Positions 24,257-36,189 of a stretch of DNA of 64,000 bases are shown here, in pieces; within the stretch, counting starts at the first letter, position 1, and every line of letters starts with the position of its first letter. A program made the translations under genes and the position numbers. The stretch comes from Agapanthus africanus (lineage: Eukaryota; Streptophyta; Magnoliopsida; Asparagales; Amaryllidaceae). The notes beneath the pieces are model-generated. The model was not told the DNA's origin, did not search any database, and saw only the letters and a list, made by a program, of their open reading frames with translations. Location of the stretch: contig JASDDO010000026.1 of NCBI GenBank assembly GCA_030015575.1, positions 447,183,096-447,247,095 of the forward strand. Reading direction: 5' to 3'.

Positions 24257-25030
24257 CATTGCCACTCCTACTTTTACCCTTTTCTCCAGGACACCCCGTT
24301 TTACTACGAACGTCCACTTCCATTGGACAAAACCATCGTATGGTTAGATACGAACTCGAAAGAATTTATTCGAGGATGGTTTCCGGTTCTGGAGAAAACG
24401 GATAGGATTATTCAGTTGTCTTTTCCTTTTACCCTCTCTCAGGTTACGAGTACTCCTTGGTTTAGGGGTAGTACACCTATTACGCAAATTGGATTGTCTT
24501 CTTCCAAACCTTAGGCTGGTGCCGACCGGTAGGGAATGAAGAAAACCAATTAGCATAACGATGGTGTGCAGAAGGTATTAAGTTCAGACAAAGCAAGGGA
24601 TTAGTAAGAGGGCAAAGTAAATTGCAACAGATATTCACGACCAAACCAAATATTTCGTTACCACTCCCACATCACCTTTGTATTTCTCCAGGACACTCCG
24701 TATCACTACGAAGATCCACAGTTTATTTGGATACTCCATCGTATGGTTATATACGAACTCGAATGGAACTTGTTCCAGTTCGGGGATGGATTCTGGTTCA
24801 GGAGAAATAGGAATAAAGTACATTCAGGTGTCTTTTATCTTCACCTTCTCTCGTGTTGCGAGTGTTCCTAGGATTGGGACAGTACACCCATTATGCTTAT
24901 TGGATAGTCTTCTTCCAAACCATAGGCTGGTGCCGAACGGTAGGGAAAGAAGAAAACCATTTGGCCCAAAGGGGTGTACAGAAGGTAATGACTAAAGACA
25001 TATGAAGGGATTTGGAGAGGTGGCAAAGAA
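24257..25030 (+). repeat. Tandem duplication (~400-bp period) in place of gag (A3)
   Basis: Unit 1 (about 24257-24633) and unit 2 (about 24657-25030) share, in order: CTCCAGGACAC(C/T)CCGT, ACTACGAA, CCATCGTATGGTTA, ATACGAACTCGAA, TGTCTTTT, GATTG/GATAGTCTTCTTCCAAACC, GGCTGGTGCCGA and GGTAGGGAA. They are diverged by perhaps a quarter. Neither unit has a full-length frame or resembles copia gag. A1 and A2 have the same arrangement, so it is a family character. Confidence 0.75.
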
Positions 25031-27585
25031 TTATACGGTTATAGTTGTGAATCTGGATAATGGTAGAGGCATTACTAGGAATACCAGGATACCCCATCGA
25101 AACATTTCAATGTTTCAGGTTCAACTGTGTACTGTTAAAAGAAAACTGATTTCCCGATTGGACACTTGCTCCAGGGTATGTATTTACCAAGTTTGATTCT
25201 CACATCTGTATAGTTTTACAGATGATGAGTGGGAGTAAGTTATTGGGAATTGGGTGATCATCCTCATTATATCGGGATTCGTTGTAATCGGTGATATTTG
25301 AGGAGATCATCTGGGCTGTTTGCCGGTCGGCAAATATTTGGTTTTGAATATCCGCTGTTATGCACCAATCTCAAATTGATATATCTGTACGTCTATTTCC
25401 ATAGAGTGAGATATACCTTTTGATATTATGTCGATGACATTTACCTATATCAGTGGATGGTTAGGTAAGGAGCATTAAACAGCAGTGTAATTCTTCTTAA
25501 CCATAAGTACAGTTTTCAACCTACGACACACAGTGAAAGAGTTGTTAGACTCAGCGGACTTATACAGAGTATTGTATGTTGTGCAGTGTCTATTAGGACA
25601 GAGGGGTTGGTCCTCATACTATATTCTGTTTACTTTTAACTTCTCTAGTTCTTAGACATGTGTTTCGTAGAAACACAGGGTCTAAGTTTTGAGGAGTTAT
25701 AGGTATTTGAATAGAGTAGAGAACCAGGTGTAGCAAGTATCGGGATTCTTCAAAGAGATCGAAGATGTAGATACTTGTGTATGGTATTCAGTTGATAGTG
25801 ATGATAAAGAGATCTTGCTTCTCTTTCAGGTTACTCATAATTGGAAGTATTCCTAAGTTGAGTAACGCTGATCGGCCTCCTTCCATTTAGTTGACATGCG
25901 CTGGGGACAGCTGCATGATTTGAATCTGGTTCAATTAAATCAGTGCCTCTGTTTCTATATTGGATATAGAACAGTTCATATCTTAACGATGTTAAGGTAC
26001 GGGGAGTTATCCGGTTTATGATTAAAACCAGACACTGGACAACTCAAGGCACGTTTCTGTAATGGCTGTTTGTGGGTTGACCCAGGCTATGACGCGGGTT
26101 GACTTTCTACCATCTGGATGAACAATAGCAATATTGTTCTAGACTCGCCACAGTTTTATTAAAAATGGATTTTTTCAGAAAACAGTAGTGGGAGTATGGT
26201 AGAACTGGAAGTAATTCCAGAACCACAAACGATTACTGAAGATTTGATAAGGAACCTAAAGATTCAATCTGGATTGACATTCCATTGGCCACTCCGCAGA
26301 TAAGGTGGGTAACTTCAGGCACCCGAGAGGTACTACGGTAGCCTCAAGGACGGTGACAGGGAAGTTCTTGTTTACCCACAATTACCATTACTGTTGTTCC
26401 AGGCTGCGAGACCAGGCGGGAGGATGAGTATAGCGTCGTTCTAAACTAGTTTTAGAAGTGTACGTCTATATGACTCTGCCAGAGGGTTGTCGTAGTCAGT
26501 GGGAGCAGCGGAAGCATTGGTGGACAGGTTGCTTATGTCTATTTATAGACTAGAGCAGATGTAGCGGAGATAGATCATCTATTTCTGACGTGACAGTCGT
26601 GGGTTTGACTTCATCAGAATAGGGGATGGATCAGTTGAGAAGGTAGTAGGGTGTGGTGTCATGGTGTTTGGATGACATACACAGAGTAGGAAAGGAAACT
26701 CCTACACTACGATCGGTTATACTTTGGTCGTCACACAGTGTTTTCTCCACACAGGACTTGGATATTATATCAGACATTCTGGATACTAGATCTATGGTTT
26801 TAGATCTAGATTTGGGTGGTTTCCCAATATGGGTACTTAGACATCATTCTATGAGTATTTAGGATGGACGACTCCATGCACGGTAGTGTACCTGCAGCAG
26901 ATGGAGTCACCCTCTCTAAAGATGTCTTACAGACTAAAGGGGAGAGGGATGTGCATGATTGGCAGATCACTTGCTCAGGCAATTGAGTCAATCATGAGAT
27001 GTCAAGTACCACACCAGATGTTGTTCTTGCACTAGATGCAATAAGTTGACATTAATCCAATCCTGGAGAAACAGTCGGAAGAAGTTTTAGAACATAAGTA
27101 GATGTTCTAGGGATATGATAACGACAGCCTTATTCAGGAGACAGTTATCATTCCAGGCTTCCAGGGTGACTTGGACGACAAGGAGGTTGTCAGAGTTATA
27201 GTTTTCCCTCTGACGAAGGGCAGTATTTTGGACAGGTGATCCAAGGCAATACTGAGGGAGGCATGGCGCGCAGGATACTGATTAAGTTCAGTTGACGATA
27301 CAATCTAAGAAGTTTGGATTTGGAGTTCATTTATGAGCTAGGTCCCATCAGACATCCAGACACGTTCTAAGACATGTATTGCTCATTTCGGGAGATGGCT
27401 TTCTCCGCGAACTTGAGATATAGAGAGACATAGAAAGAAACAACTAAGCGGATCCACTCACTGAGGCTATTTCTCGAACGCAATAGTTTCGCAAACGAGC
27501 TTTGTGAGACTGACTAGTAGAGGAGTTGGATGTTCGGTATCACACGGGCTGTGAGTATGCGACATCGCAATAATTAGCCTTGAGT
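25031..27585 (+). pseudogene. A3 decayed pol (protease to RNase H)
   Basis: Only traces remain: protease-domain wording near 25310-25420 (matching the C segment around residues 357-383), integrase traces near 25550-26050, an RT trace at 26560-26720 (FDFI then DEP-like, catalytic YVDD destroyed), the connection at 26770-26990 and an RNase H region near 27030-27440. Stops and frameshifts are frequent throughout. A0, A1 and A2 show the same decay pattern. That fits a family amplified as a non-coding passenger rather than one copy decaying after insertion. Confidence 0.75.
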
Positions 27586-27598
27586 GCAAGTGGGAGAT
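27586..27598 (+). other. A3 polypurine tract
   Basis: GCAAGTGGGAGAT lies directly before the 3' LTR TG. Confidence 0.9.
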
Positions 27599-29821
27599 TG
27601 TTGGAGATAGTGCCCTCAGAGTCAATTATTAGGTCACAGGTACGTGATTGTAATGATTGAGGGAGGACCTATCCCGGTAGGACAGTCTTACTCGAGATGA
27701 TAGTATGCTATCTGATTTACCTTTATCATCGTGTACTGTTTTAAGTGACATGACACGTCGCTATTACACGTTGATAGAGCCCCTAGGATTCTTGCTTGAC
27801 CACCAGCAGTATGAGGGCGATCATATAAGTGGGAGCTGGGGGTCTACAAGCTTATCCTTAAAAGGTCCCTAGTCGTGGGAGTTTCGAGACTGGGCATCGA
27901 TACTCCATTAGTAGACTAGTGTATACAGTCGAGACCCCGACGAGGGGCGGTGGCCGGTCTCACAAGCCACTGGTGTCAGTTGGATCACCTAAGATGTATA
28001 CAGGTGCTCATTGGGTTATGAGTACACCGGACAGGACTCGCCGGGAACCTGCTAGTTGGTCATATACCAGACGTCAGATGGCAGTTCCCTGGTGACATGT
28101 GTGTAGGTTAGTTCATCGACCTGGGGATCGTCATTTGTCTCGTGTGAGTTCCCACTGTACTTTGATTACTACCCTACCACGGCTCAAAGGAGTCGTGCAA
28201 ACAGGTTTTAGTTGGGTACAGTCCCGAGCCACATGGAGGCAGTGAGCGTATCTTCAGGGGTTCGTCTCTCCCGGTATTGGGGGTGAGGTCGTGCTGTGTC
28301 TAGGAGAGCCATTACACAAAGTCCTTGGCCAAGGCAAGGAGATTTACTGGTAGGTATTCCAGTAGTATCTCAGGGTGTTCTGGGCTACACTCCGACACGA
28401 CTTGTACCGCTTTTGGGGGTCTGACTTTTACCAACCCCCTAGGCCCGCCATGCGATGCTCATAGACGAACGGACCGGACTGCACGGATATTGTCACTGAC
28501 AGGCTCAGTAGGGTGTCAGGATGAGTTCGCTCATCGACATCCCTTTTAGTCAATAGCTGGTGGCCCGTCACGTATTGGCTTATACCTCTGACGTGCTAGT
28601 GGTTAAATCCACAGCCATAGTATTGACGAGTCTTTAGAGTCCACCACACTTTCAGTTACTCAAGCTTTCGGGCGAAACGCTGTAGAGGCCGTATGGAGAT
28701 ATGGCAGGGTTCGATCAGATACGTGCGGTATTGCACGGATCGTGATCGGACGGTTTTTACTAGCCGGCTTTGGCTTAAGCCGGATCTTAGTATTTGATAG
28801 TGTAGTTTTGTCTCTTTGCATTTGTATCCGGACGGAATACAGATGCGGGTGTGTATGCACAGTATCGGGGTTTTCCTGTAATTTATTACGGGACCAGTTT
28901 TCTGGAGTTGCCAGTTTGCATTCCGTTCCGGCCGGTTTTCCTTTGCTTTTTCCCGGCCGGACTTTTCCGTTGGAGGGGGTTATTTGCAATTGTGCAAATA
29001 ATCTTTGTGGAGGGGGTTTCTTGCAAAACTATTGATATGATAGCTTCATTATCCTTTGCTCCATCCCTTGCATTTATGGGGATTTGATAGGGTATGGATT
29101 AATTTGGCCGGCCACTGTTTTGAGCATGGAGTGAGTTTTTTTTTTATTTTATTTTGATGGATTAATTCTTTTCATGCATTTGCGTGGACCCCCCCCTCAT
29201 GTTTTGTGCTGGATGTTTTTATTTGAGGTGATGAGTGATTAATATATAGGGATTTGAATGAGCTTAAATCAAGGCTCATTATTTTTTTCACAGCTCAAAA
29301 GGGGAGAGAGAGTGCTTGCTTCTTTTTCCTTTTCCAGTGAGCATTTTCAAGTTCTGGCCGAGCTCCTCCTTCATGATATGCTCAAATTTTGAGCTTCCAT
29401 CCATGAAAATTCTTGTGCTAAATTCCTCCATAAATGGCAATCTCCTAAACCCCAAAGAGACAACTATTCTGCACTATTCTACAGCAAATCTTGGACGCGT
29501 CGGCCAGCCAACTTCGCGCCCGAGTTGCCTCGGTATAGAGGTGGGAGCCCGTAAAAGAATCCGGCTATGTGGTGCCCTTCCGGCGAGGAGATGGAGACCG
29601 GACTTTCCGCAGGAGATCGGGACCATGACGAGAAGACCGGAGGACTTGGATCGTCGGTATATCTCTAACCCATCTTCTAGTTAGCTTAGACTAGTTTAAT
29701 GGTTACGATCCGGTTAAAGTGCGCGGTGGTGCCGGTTTGCAAAGTCCGCAAAATTTAAGTTATTCACCGCTTCCGCATTCCGGCGTCGGATTGACGGCCG
29801 GGGCGCCGCCGTGCACTTACA
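27599..29821 (+). repeat. A3 3' LTR (2223 bp)
   Basis: It has the same length as the 5' LTR, with a constant offset of 7964 bp and no indel. It is followed by the CCCAT duplication. Confidence 0.95.
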
Positions 29822-30554
29822 CCCATGTTATGAAAAAGTGGGGAGGAGAGAAGTGGGTGAATTTTTATAATTTTTTTTTGTTTTTTGAGTTTTGGAAATT
29901 GTTTGTTTTGAAAGAATACGGAATTATAGGACTAAACTATACATAATCACAATTAGAATCACAATAAGCACAAACACACCTAGAGCTAGGGTCTCCAAAG
30001 TCCAATTAGACCGCTCCTAGATTTCCAAGTGACAAGTTGTAGGATAACTCTCGAATCGCCTCTTCACTGCCATTGTGGCCAGGTAAGCACAAGTGAGGTA
30101 AGGAGGGTTCCGCTGACGAATCACTGTTAGTAGGGCCTTTTAAAGTTACCTCCTCACTTATCTAGCCTAGGTACAACAAAGTCATGTTTAGAAAAATGAC
30201 CGATTCCTTGCAACCTTCACTTGTCCTAAATGAGCACGACAAGTCCTTATAGATTTGGTCTAGATATTTTTTTTATTTACTCAAGGTGATGCGTATGCTT
30301 TTTGTGATTTGTGGGGTCTTAAGAAGGGTGATGAAATCCCCACCCAATCTTAATTGGTGTTCAAGCCCCTTAATGTCCCTATTATTATATGCAAAGCGTA
30401 TAAACAAACAAAATCTAAAACAACCAAAAAATTATTTGGCGGCGGCCCAATCTGCGCAAAGAAAGCTGCAGAAAAGCAATTTAGTGGACTTCACAGAGAA
30501 TATTAGAAGAAGGAGAATGGGTAGGAAAAAATTGGGTCCCAAAACCCACAATAT

Positions 30555-30603
30555 AACCGCGGAACCACCGCAGAACCCAAGCTTTGACCGCGGTTCCGTG
30601 GTC
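30555..30603 (-). other. GC-rich leader hairpin in F
   Basis: ACCGCGGAACC pairs with GGTTCCGTGGT (one mismatch), about 240-290 nt downstream of the F PBS. It uses the same CCGCGGAACC/GGTTCCGCGG wording as the copia leaders of B3, A1 and C, although F is unrelated to them. Confidence 0.65.
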
Positions 30604-30776
30604 AAAATATGGAATTGTGGCCTGCAACTTTGTTCCCACACTCCTCTTACTCTGTAAGAAAGAATAAAAACCATTATCGCTGGATTTGAATATTGTACCT
30701 GCTCCAGATAAACTGCACACTTGCCCACAAACAAAATAAAAAATAACAAAAAGTGTTTTTTGTTTTATTTTCTTTA

Positions 30777-30803
30777 TTATATATATATATATATATATAT
30801 ATA
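30777..30803. repeat. (AT)n microsatellite
   Basis: About 13 AT units in the F leader. Confidence 0.95.
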
Positions 30804-30844
30804 CGAAAAGAATATTAACCCAATTAACAAGAAAGAAATAAGTT

Positions 30845-30868
30845 ACCGTCTCCCTAGCAACGGCGCCA
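30845..30868 (-). other. F primer-binding site (tRNA-Asp type)
   Basis: On the minus strand it reads TGGCGCCGTTGCTAGGGA. On the plus strand it matches the 3' end of plant tRNA-Asp including CCA, with one or two differences. It lies two bases from the F LTR start at 30871. It is not a tRNA gene. Confidence 0.85.
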
Positions 30869-30875
30869 TTTGATT

Positions 30876-33055
30876 TGTTAGTTATATGTATGCTCTAGAG
30901 GCCATTACTGTACATACGATGTATATTGTAGTGGATGCTGGGACGTATATAGGGAGGACTTTCTTGCTCGACATGATAGTATGCTATCTGGTTGTACATT
31001 ATCTTAACATGTACTCTGATTGTCTCTAATACATTTTGATAAAGCCCTTAGGATATGTACTCGACTACTGGGACTATGATGAGATCATACTAGTGTGGCC
31101 ACGGTAGTCGACGAGTACATCCTATAACTGTTCCTAGTCGAGGGTGTATCGAGACAGGGCATCGATGCACAAGAGTAGACTAGCGTATACGCATCTTGAC
31201 CCATATGATGGGCGATGGATGATCCCATATCCATCGGTGTTTGACATCAAGGATGGTGTACGGGTGCTTAGTGGAGACTGGGTATACTGGATGGACTCAC
31301 CGAGAACTCCTAGATAGTATTATACCTCACGTCAGATGGCAGTTCTCCGGTGACACTGGTACAGAGTAGTCTGTTGACCCGAGATCGTCATAGAGTCTTG
31401 TGTGATTCCCACCGTGCTTTGATTTCCACCTTACCACGTCCAAGAGGGCGTGCAAAACGGTGGTTTTAGGGTACAATCCCGAATCACATGGAGGCAATGA
31501 GCGATAGGAGGGGATTCGTCTCTCCCGGTATAGGGAGTTGATGTTGCGCTATGTTCGATTGGCTATAACCGGAAATCCCTGGCAGGGTTGCTGAGATTTA
31601 CTGGGAAATGTTATCAATAGTTTCTCGAACTGTTATAGATCTCATATCGACACGACTTATCGAGCTACTGGGGTCTGACGTTTACCACCCCTAGGCGAGA
31701 TATGCGACATATCAGACGACGAGACCGGACTGTACGAGAGTGTTGCTGATTGGATTCACAAGAGTGCTAGAAGGCTTGGTTGTTGATCTTCTGATCTCTC
31801 AATACCCGGATGGCCTTTACGTTTAGCAGACCATTTGCGGCTTGTGAGTGTTTGATATGATCATCACCTACTGCCGGCGTATTGACGAGTCTTTAGAGTC
31901 CTACACAGGGGTTTCCTGGCTCAAGCGAAACGGAGTAGGAGCGCATATGAGATAAGTGCGGGACCGAGATTGATACGATATGAGATACCGTATTTTATTC
32001 TCTCAATTTGTGACATTGATCGCTTGTATGCGATATAGCCGGGTTATCGGATCAAGTGTTGATTCGATAAGTTGTTACTTTTGATATTAGTCGGTTATAG
32101 CCGGATTACTAAATGAAGAGTTGATTTAATAATTTAATGTATAATTATATATTTGATACATTAACTAGTATTAGCTCACTTAAGATTTATTTTCTCACTA
32201 GTTGTGCACATTGTTTATATGTGATATGTGCAAGTGTACATGTTTGTATCATGCTTGATGATACATCAAAGATGGGTGTATGAGACTTGTACCAAGATTA
32301 GTTTTAAGATTAGGGTTATTCTTTTATCATAACATTTAACAAAAGGGTTAAACTTAGTCAAAGTAATCAAGCTTGAAGAAGCTTGGAGAAACTTTGACAA
32401 AGTCCACTCTTTTGTCATTTGTCTGGATATTCTTTAACTTAACCCTTGACCTAATCCCTTGGTCAATTCTCTACATGAGTTAAGCATGATAGCTTAACTC
32501 ACCCATGGTTACATTATTGAGGATAATAATTCATATGATGGATATTTTATTCTTTCTTCTTCTTCTTCATCAAACTCCATGAAAAGCTTGCTAGCTTTAA
32601 TGGTGCCATGAGAAAAAGTGTGAGAAAATCAATTCTAAAGTGAGCCCACTTCCAACTTCTTCATCCTCTATCACTTGCCATGTAGTATAGTGCGTTCTCT
32701 TCACAAAGTTCATGACCTAGTGAAGGAATGGCCTGAGTTAGTGTCTCCCCGACGTAGATCATCTTCGGCCACGAAGTCAACGAAGCAAGCACGTTCGTTC
32801 TTCTTGTGGATGTTCTCCAGAGTCTGAAGTTCATGATCGCAGCGAAGGGGACATCTACACGGAGCTATTGAAGTGAAGGACAGGATCTACAAAAGTTGTA
32901 TTCCCTTTCACTTGTAGTTAATGTTTTTAACTTAATAGTTTTCGCCTAAACCCTAGTTTAAAGATCCGTATTAGAGTTGTTCGGCACGGCTAAAATTTTA
33001 ATCGGGCATGGTTGATACTTCGTAGACCCTTGTGCGCCTGCCTAGCAACCCTACA
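30876..33055 (+). repeat. B3 5' LTR (2180 bp)
   Basis: It runs TGTTAGTTATATGTATG to CTAGCAACCCTACA, one base before the PBS. The shared core TTCGTCTCTCCCGGTAT lies near 31525. It is colinear with the B1 and B2 LTRs. Confidence 0.92.
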
Positions 33056-33056
33056 G

Positions 33057-33068
33057 TGGTATCAGAGC
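33057..33068 (+). other. B3 primer-binding site (initiator Met-tRNA)
   Basis: TGGTATCAGAGC, one base after the LTR. Confidence 0.95.
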
Positions 33069-33250
33069 CAAGCTAGAGCTTTAGGCGAATTGTAGACGAA
33101 GTTAGAAATCCGATCGAACCCCGAAACCCTAATTCAAACCCTTCTCTATACATTTTTTGAAATTGTGGATTTTTCCAAATTAAAAATACTCAAAAAATTC
33201 AGCAGGGTTTTCTAGGAATTACTGTGCAACACGTGGGCCCAACTCCATAA

Positions 33251-33302
33251 AGGCGCCGCGGAACCGCGGCCCTACCCCTGGTCGCGCGGAGGTTCCGCGG
33301 CC
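33251..33302 (+). other. GC-rich leader hairpin (B3)
   Basis: GCCGCGGAACC pairs perfectly with GGTTCCGCGGC across a GC-rich loop, about 190 nt after the PBS. Confidence 0.75.
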
Positions 33303-35563
33303 ATTATGTGGCCTCTTGCTCCAGTGTTTGCACAGTAATCTCCATATGTAAGTCCTGTGTTTTCTGGGTAATTTTAATTTGTACTCAAGTGTTGAGTTAT
33401 CTGGGTTGTATTGGGGACTCGATGATTCGATCGGATTATTTAATTTTATTTATGTTTTCCGGATATTTAGAACGTGTTAAAAAGTTCGACCGGATGTCAA
33501 TATCTCACTTTTTCCCCTGCCGGAAAATTTCCACGTGTTGGATTTTTCTGTAGTTTAAGAACGTTCTAAGTCGTGCAAGTAACGCGATGGACCCTCTAGA
33601 AGACAACAAACCATAACTCGATTATGTGACCGTCTTGAACTGCCTTTTGAACCTTAGGGTTTGGGGCAGTACGGCGTGCCACATGTGAGGCGTTGGCTTG
33701 ACCTTTCTACGGCTGGACCGTTGGTACTGTGGCATGTGATGGATGTTTTTTTAAACTCCCCTCAAGTGTTGAGATTTATATTGGGAAAACTTGGGTGTTT
33801 GATTATTCGATCGGAAAGTTTAACATTGTCTATTTATCTGGAATGTGATACAATAATTATAATCCACATCAAGTTATGAGATAACTAATTTGAATGTTAT
33901 AAACATAGCAGTTTAGTCTCAGATGATCGGTTGCTACGGAATTTTGATGTGATCAAAAGTCCGTCGCAATCACGTAGCGTACGCGGATACTCGCCGGGTA
34001 AACTTAATAGACAGCCATGCCCTATATCCCCGACCAAGTGACTGTAGGAGAACCCCATCGCCAAAAAGCATCCGTTCGGTTGCTCGCGGCAGTGGTGTTT
34101 CGCCTTAGTGCACTTCGTCGACGGCATCGGGGGTACGGCCGTCTACTAAAGTTTGCGACGAGCATTCGATCAGGATGTCGGGAATCTTGTTGAATTGCCC
34201 GACTTGATATTGAAAAGAGTTTTCGATAATGAGACTAAAATGCGGGGTTTATAATTGTTAGGCATGCGATGTCTAAGAAATTCATCTGATTCGGCATGCG
34301 ATGTCTAAGCAGGTTGCGGATTCCAACTGTTGTAGTTTTACACTTTCTTTTCTGCGACCGTAGGTGTAATATGTCATATCGCCGGTTTCGTTGCTATATG
34401 TCAACGACAATTGGGATGGGCATATTTACTTACGTTGATGACATGTGATGTTATGTGTTGCTGGATATGTTATATTGGATCGTCGTGTTTGAATAGCCGG
34501 GTTTTTTTATGTGAGATGAGTGTTTTTCATTTTTATTCATGTAAAAACTTGTATGTAATATTCATTTATTGGGGAACTTCCGGGATGAGGTTGATGTCAC
34601 CATTTGTATATTATTTACTTTTCCGCACTAGGATAGACCCAAGGAGGGGAGCACAAATAACCGGGTTCTAGGGTCCAGTGGGAGACCATCTCGAGGAGTC
34701 GAGTCCGAGTCTCCTAACTCTAGAATTGGTAGGGTTGCTTGTCGCTCTCGTAGGGGTATAGGGTTATGGGATTGGCTATTCATGACGACTGTGGAATCCG
34801 TGTTTTATACAGGCTCAAAATAAAACACGGACGTCCTAGTATATCCAATATTTCATATGATATTTTCTGCTGCGTTATCTGTGATGTGATCATGTGATAT
34901 GTTTAGATAGATATTGTATACAGTATATATGATATATTATATAGACGTTGCTTAAGTTTTACACCCGCACTAGCCCTGCCTTGCTCTGCCGTTAGTTACC
35001 TAACCTAACGGTACAGACGGGACATCGAGGCGAAGGCGGATGGCATAAGCGTACGTTATATTTATCTGTGATGTTTAGGTGACATAAATGATGGGGCTTC
35101 ATTAATATGATTAATGAAATAAAAGAAACCTAAAGATGTTGTAGAAACTTGTTTAAGAACTGATAGATCTAGTTCATGCTTTGCATAGCGGTGTTCTTTG
35201 TAGAACATCCGGCACCTTAATCGATAAGGAAATGGCCGAGATCCCTTCACCCGGAGTGACCCCTTTAGCAATAACTGGCAGATGCTGCATTCTCGGTTTG
35301 TCTTTTGATTTCTTCTATAGTTCTTTCTTTGCATAGTGGTATATATGATATACCCTGCACCTTATTCGATGAGGAAAGGGCCGACGATCCCTTCACCGGG
35401 AGTGACCCCTTTAGCAAAACTAGAAAAGCTTCAAAAACATTCCATTTAAAAATCACTCGATTCTACAACGATATCAAGTTCATTACGCAAAGGGTTTCTT
35501 AAAAACCTGTCGTAGCCCTCCGTCATTTCAGATAAGTCCTACTTAGTATTCGTGCTAAGTTTG

Positions 35564-35764
35564 TTGACCTCCGTCAAGGCGTAGTGTGCGGTAGCTGACT
35601 AGTATTTATATGCTTATGCTTATGGTGCAGATTGGATTAGGGTAGTCGTGCGGCCTTGTTGACCTCCGTCAAGGGTCGTCCGGGTGGGTTTAATTCAATC
35701 AGGAAATGACGGGTAGAACTTGACTAGCAGCCTATGGTTTGTTGACCTCCGTCAAGGTCATAGG
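35564..35764 (+). other. Leader hairpin array, three TTGACCTCCGTCAA units (B3)
   Basis: Each unit is a perfect 5-bp stem TTGAC/GTCAA with loop CTCC. The third unit is extended by CCTATG/CATAGG, where A, C and B4 have CTTATG/CATAAG. Both sides of the same base pair changed. Confidence 0.8.
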
Positions 35765-35978
35765 ACGCTAGGGGCAAAATATTATCGGGAATTTCAAGTG
35801 TTGAAATTTGCAATGAGATTGCATACCTTCTATGAGATAGTTGGATCCCGATACCCGCTGCGAGTAAGAGTTACTCCTGGGAGAGTTTTACACATTACAA
35901 TTAGTCGATCAAGTAGGTGTCTAGAAAGGTGTTAACGGGGTTATGCCTCTGGGAAAACGAGGTTTACTTTAATTAGGT

Positions 35979-35994
35979 CCGTGCGAAAGCACGG
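35979..35994 (+). other. GNRA-tetraloop hairpin in the leader (B3)
   Basis: A 6-bp stem CCGTGC/GCACGG is closed by GAAA. C has CGC-GAAA-GCG at 43089-43098 in the same leader segment with different stem pairs. Family A has lost the segment. Confidence 0.65.
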
Positions 35995-36189
35995 GGCACC
36001 TCCCTCAAAGTACCGACACTGGCCTGGCTGAAAGATTGCCGAACTTGTAGCGTGTAATTAATCCTGGCTACTCTTTCCTTTTAGGGTTTGAAGGAAGATT
36101 TGATTAAAACAGGGGAAGACATCCTGATTAGATATATTAGATAACCAATCTAATCTTGTAAGAGCATACGCTGAGTGTTTTCTTCTCTC

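Larger units (their letters stand above)
19635..29821 (+). mobile_element. A3: complete, recent, non-coding family-A copia element
   Basis: This 10,187-bp element has two 2223-bp LTRs (19635-21857 and 27599-29821), PBS, leader, decayed pol and PPT, flanked by CCCAT. By eye the LTRs differ at about three positions (near 20115, 20130 and 21791) and have no indel, so insertion was recent. Yet the 5.7-kb interior has no gag and only fragments of pol. It must have been copied with proteins supplied in trans, most plausibly by a C-type element that shares its leader. Confidence 0.93.
29827..30844 (-). other. F leader between PBS and ORF
   Basis: About 1 kb lies between the F PBS and the F start codon (after removing A3). 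I see no gene in it. It holds a GC-rich hairpin (30555-30603) and an AT microsatellite (30777-30803). Open frames on opposite strands at 30286-30749 overlap and show no family resemblance. Confidence 0.6.
14791..30875 (-). mobile_element. F: LARD-like element with tRNA-Asp type PBS
   Basis: This minus-strand element inserted into B2. The left (3') LTR is 14791-16469, the internal region is 16470-19634 plus 29827-30870, and the right (5') LTR is interrupted after TGATT (30871-30875) by B3. The LTR start is supported at both places: TGATTGACC at 14791 and TGATT directly beyond the PBS at 30871. The internal region, about 4.2 kb without A3, holds one 269-codon frame and no protease, RT or integrase. 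This fits a non-autonomous large retrotransposon derivative. The expected target duplication (GTATA at 14786-14790) cannot be checked because the far end is not visible. Confidence 0.75.

Noticed and set aside
25318..25338. TTTGCCG/CGGCAAA inverted repeat as a leader element
   Set aside because: It lies in the decayed protease region, and C, which is intact there, has no such palindrome.
30845..30868. tRNA-Asp 3' end-like sequence
   Set aside because: Only the last ~18 bases of the tRNA match and it sits beside an LTR start, so it is a primer-binding site.
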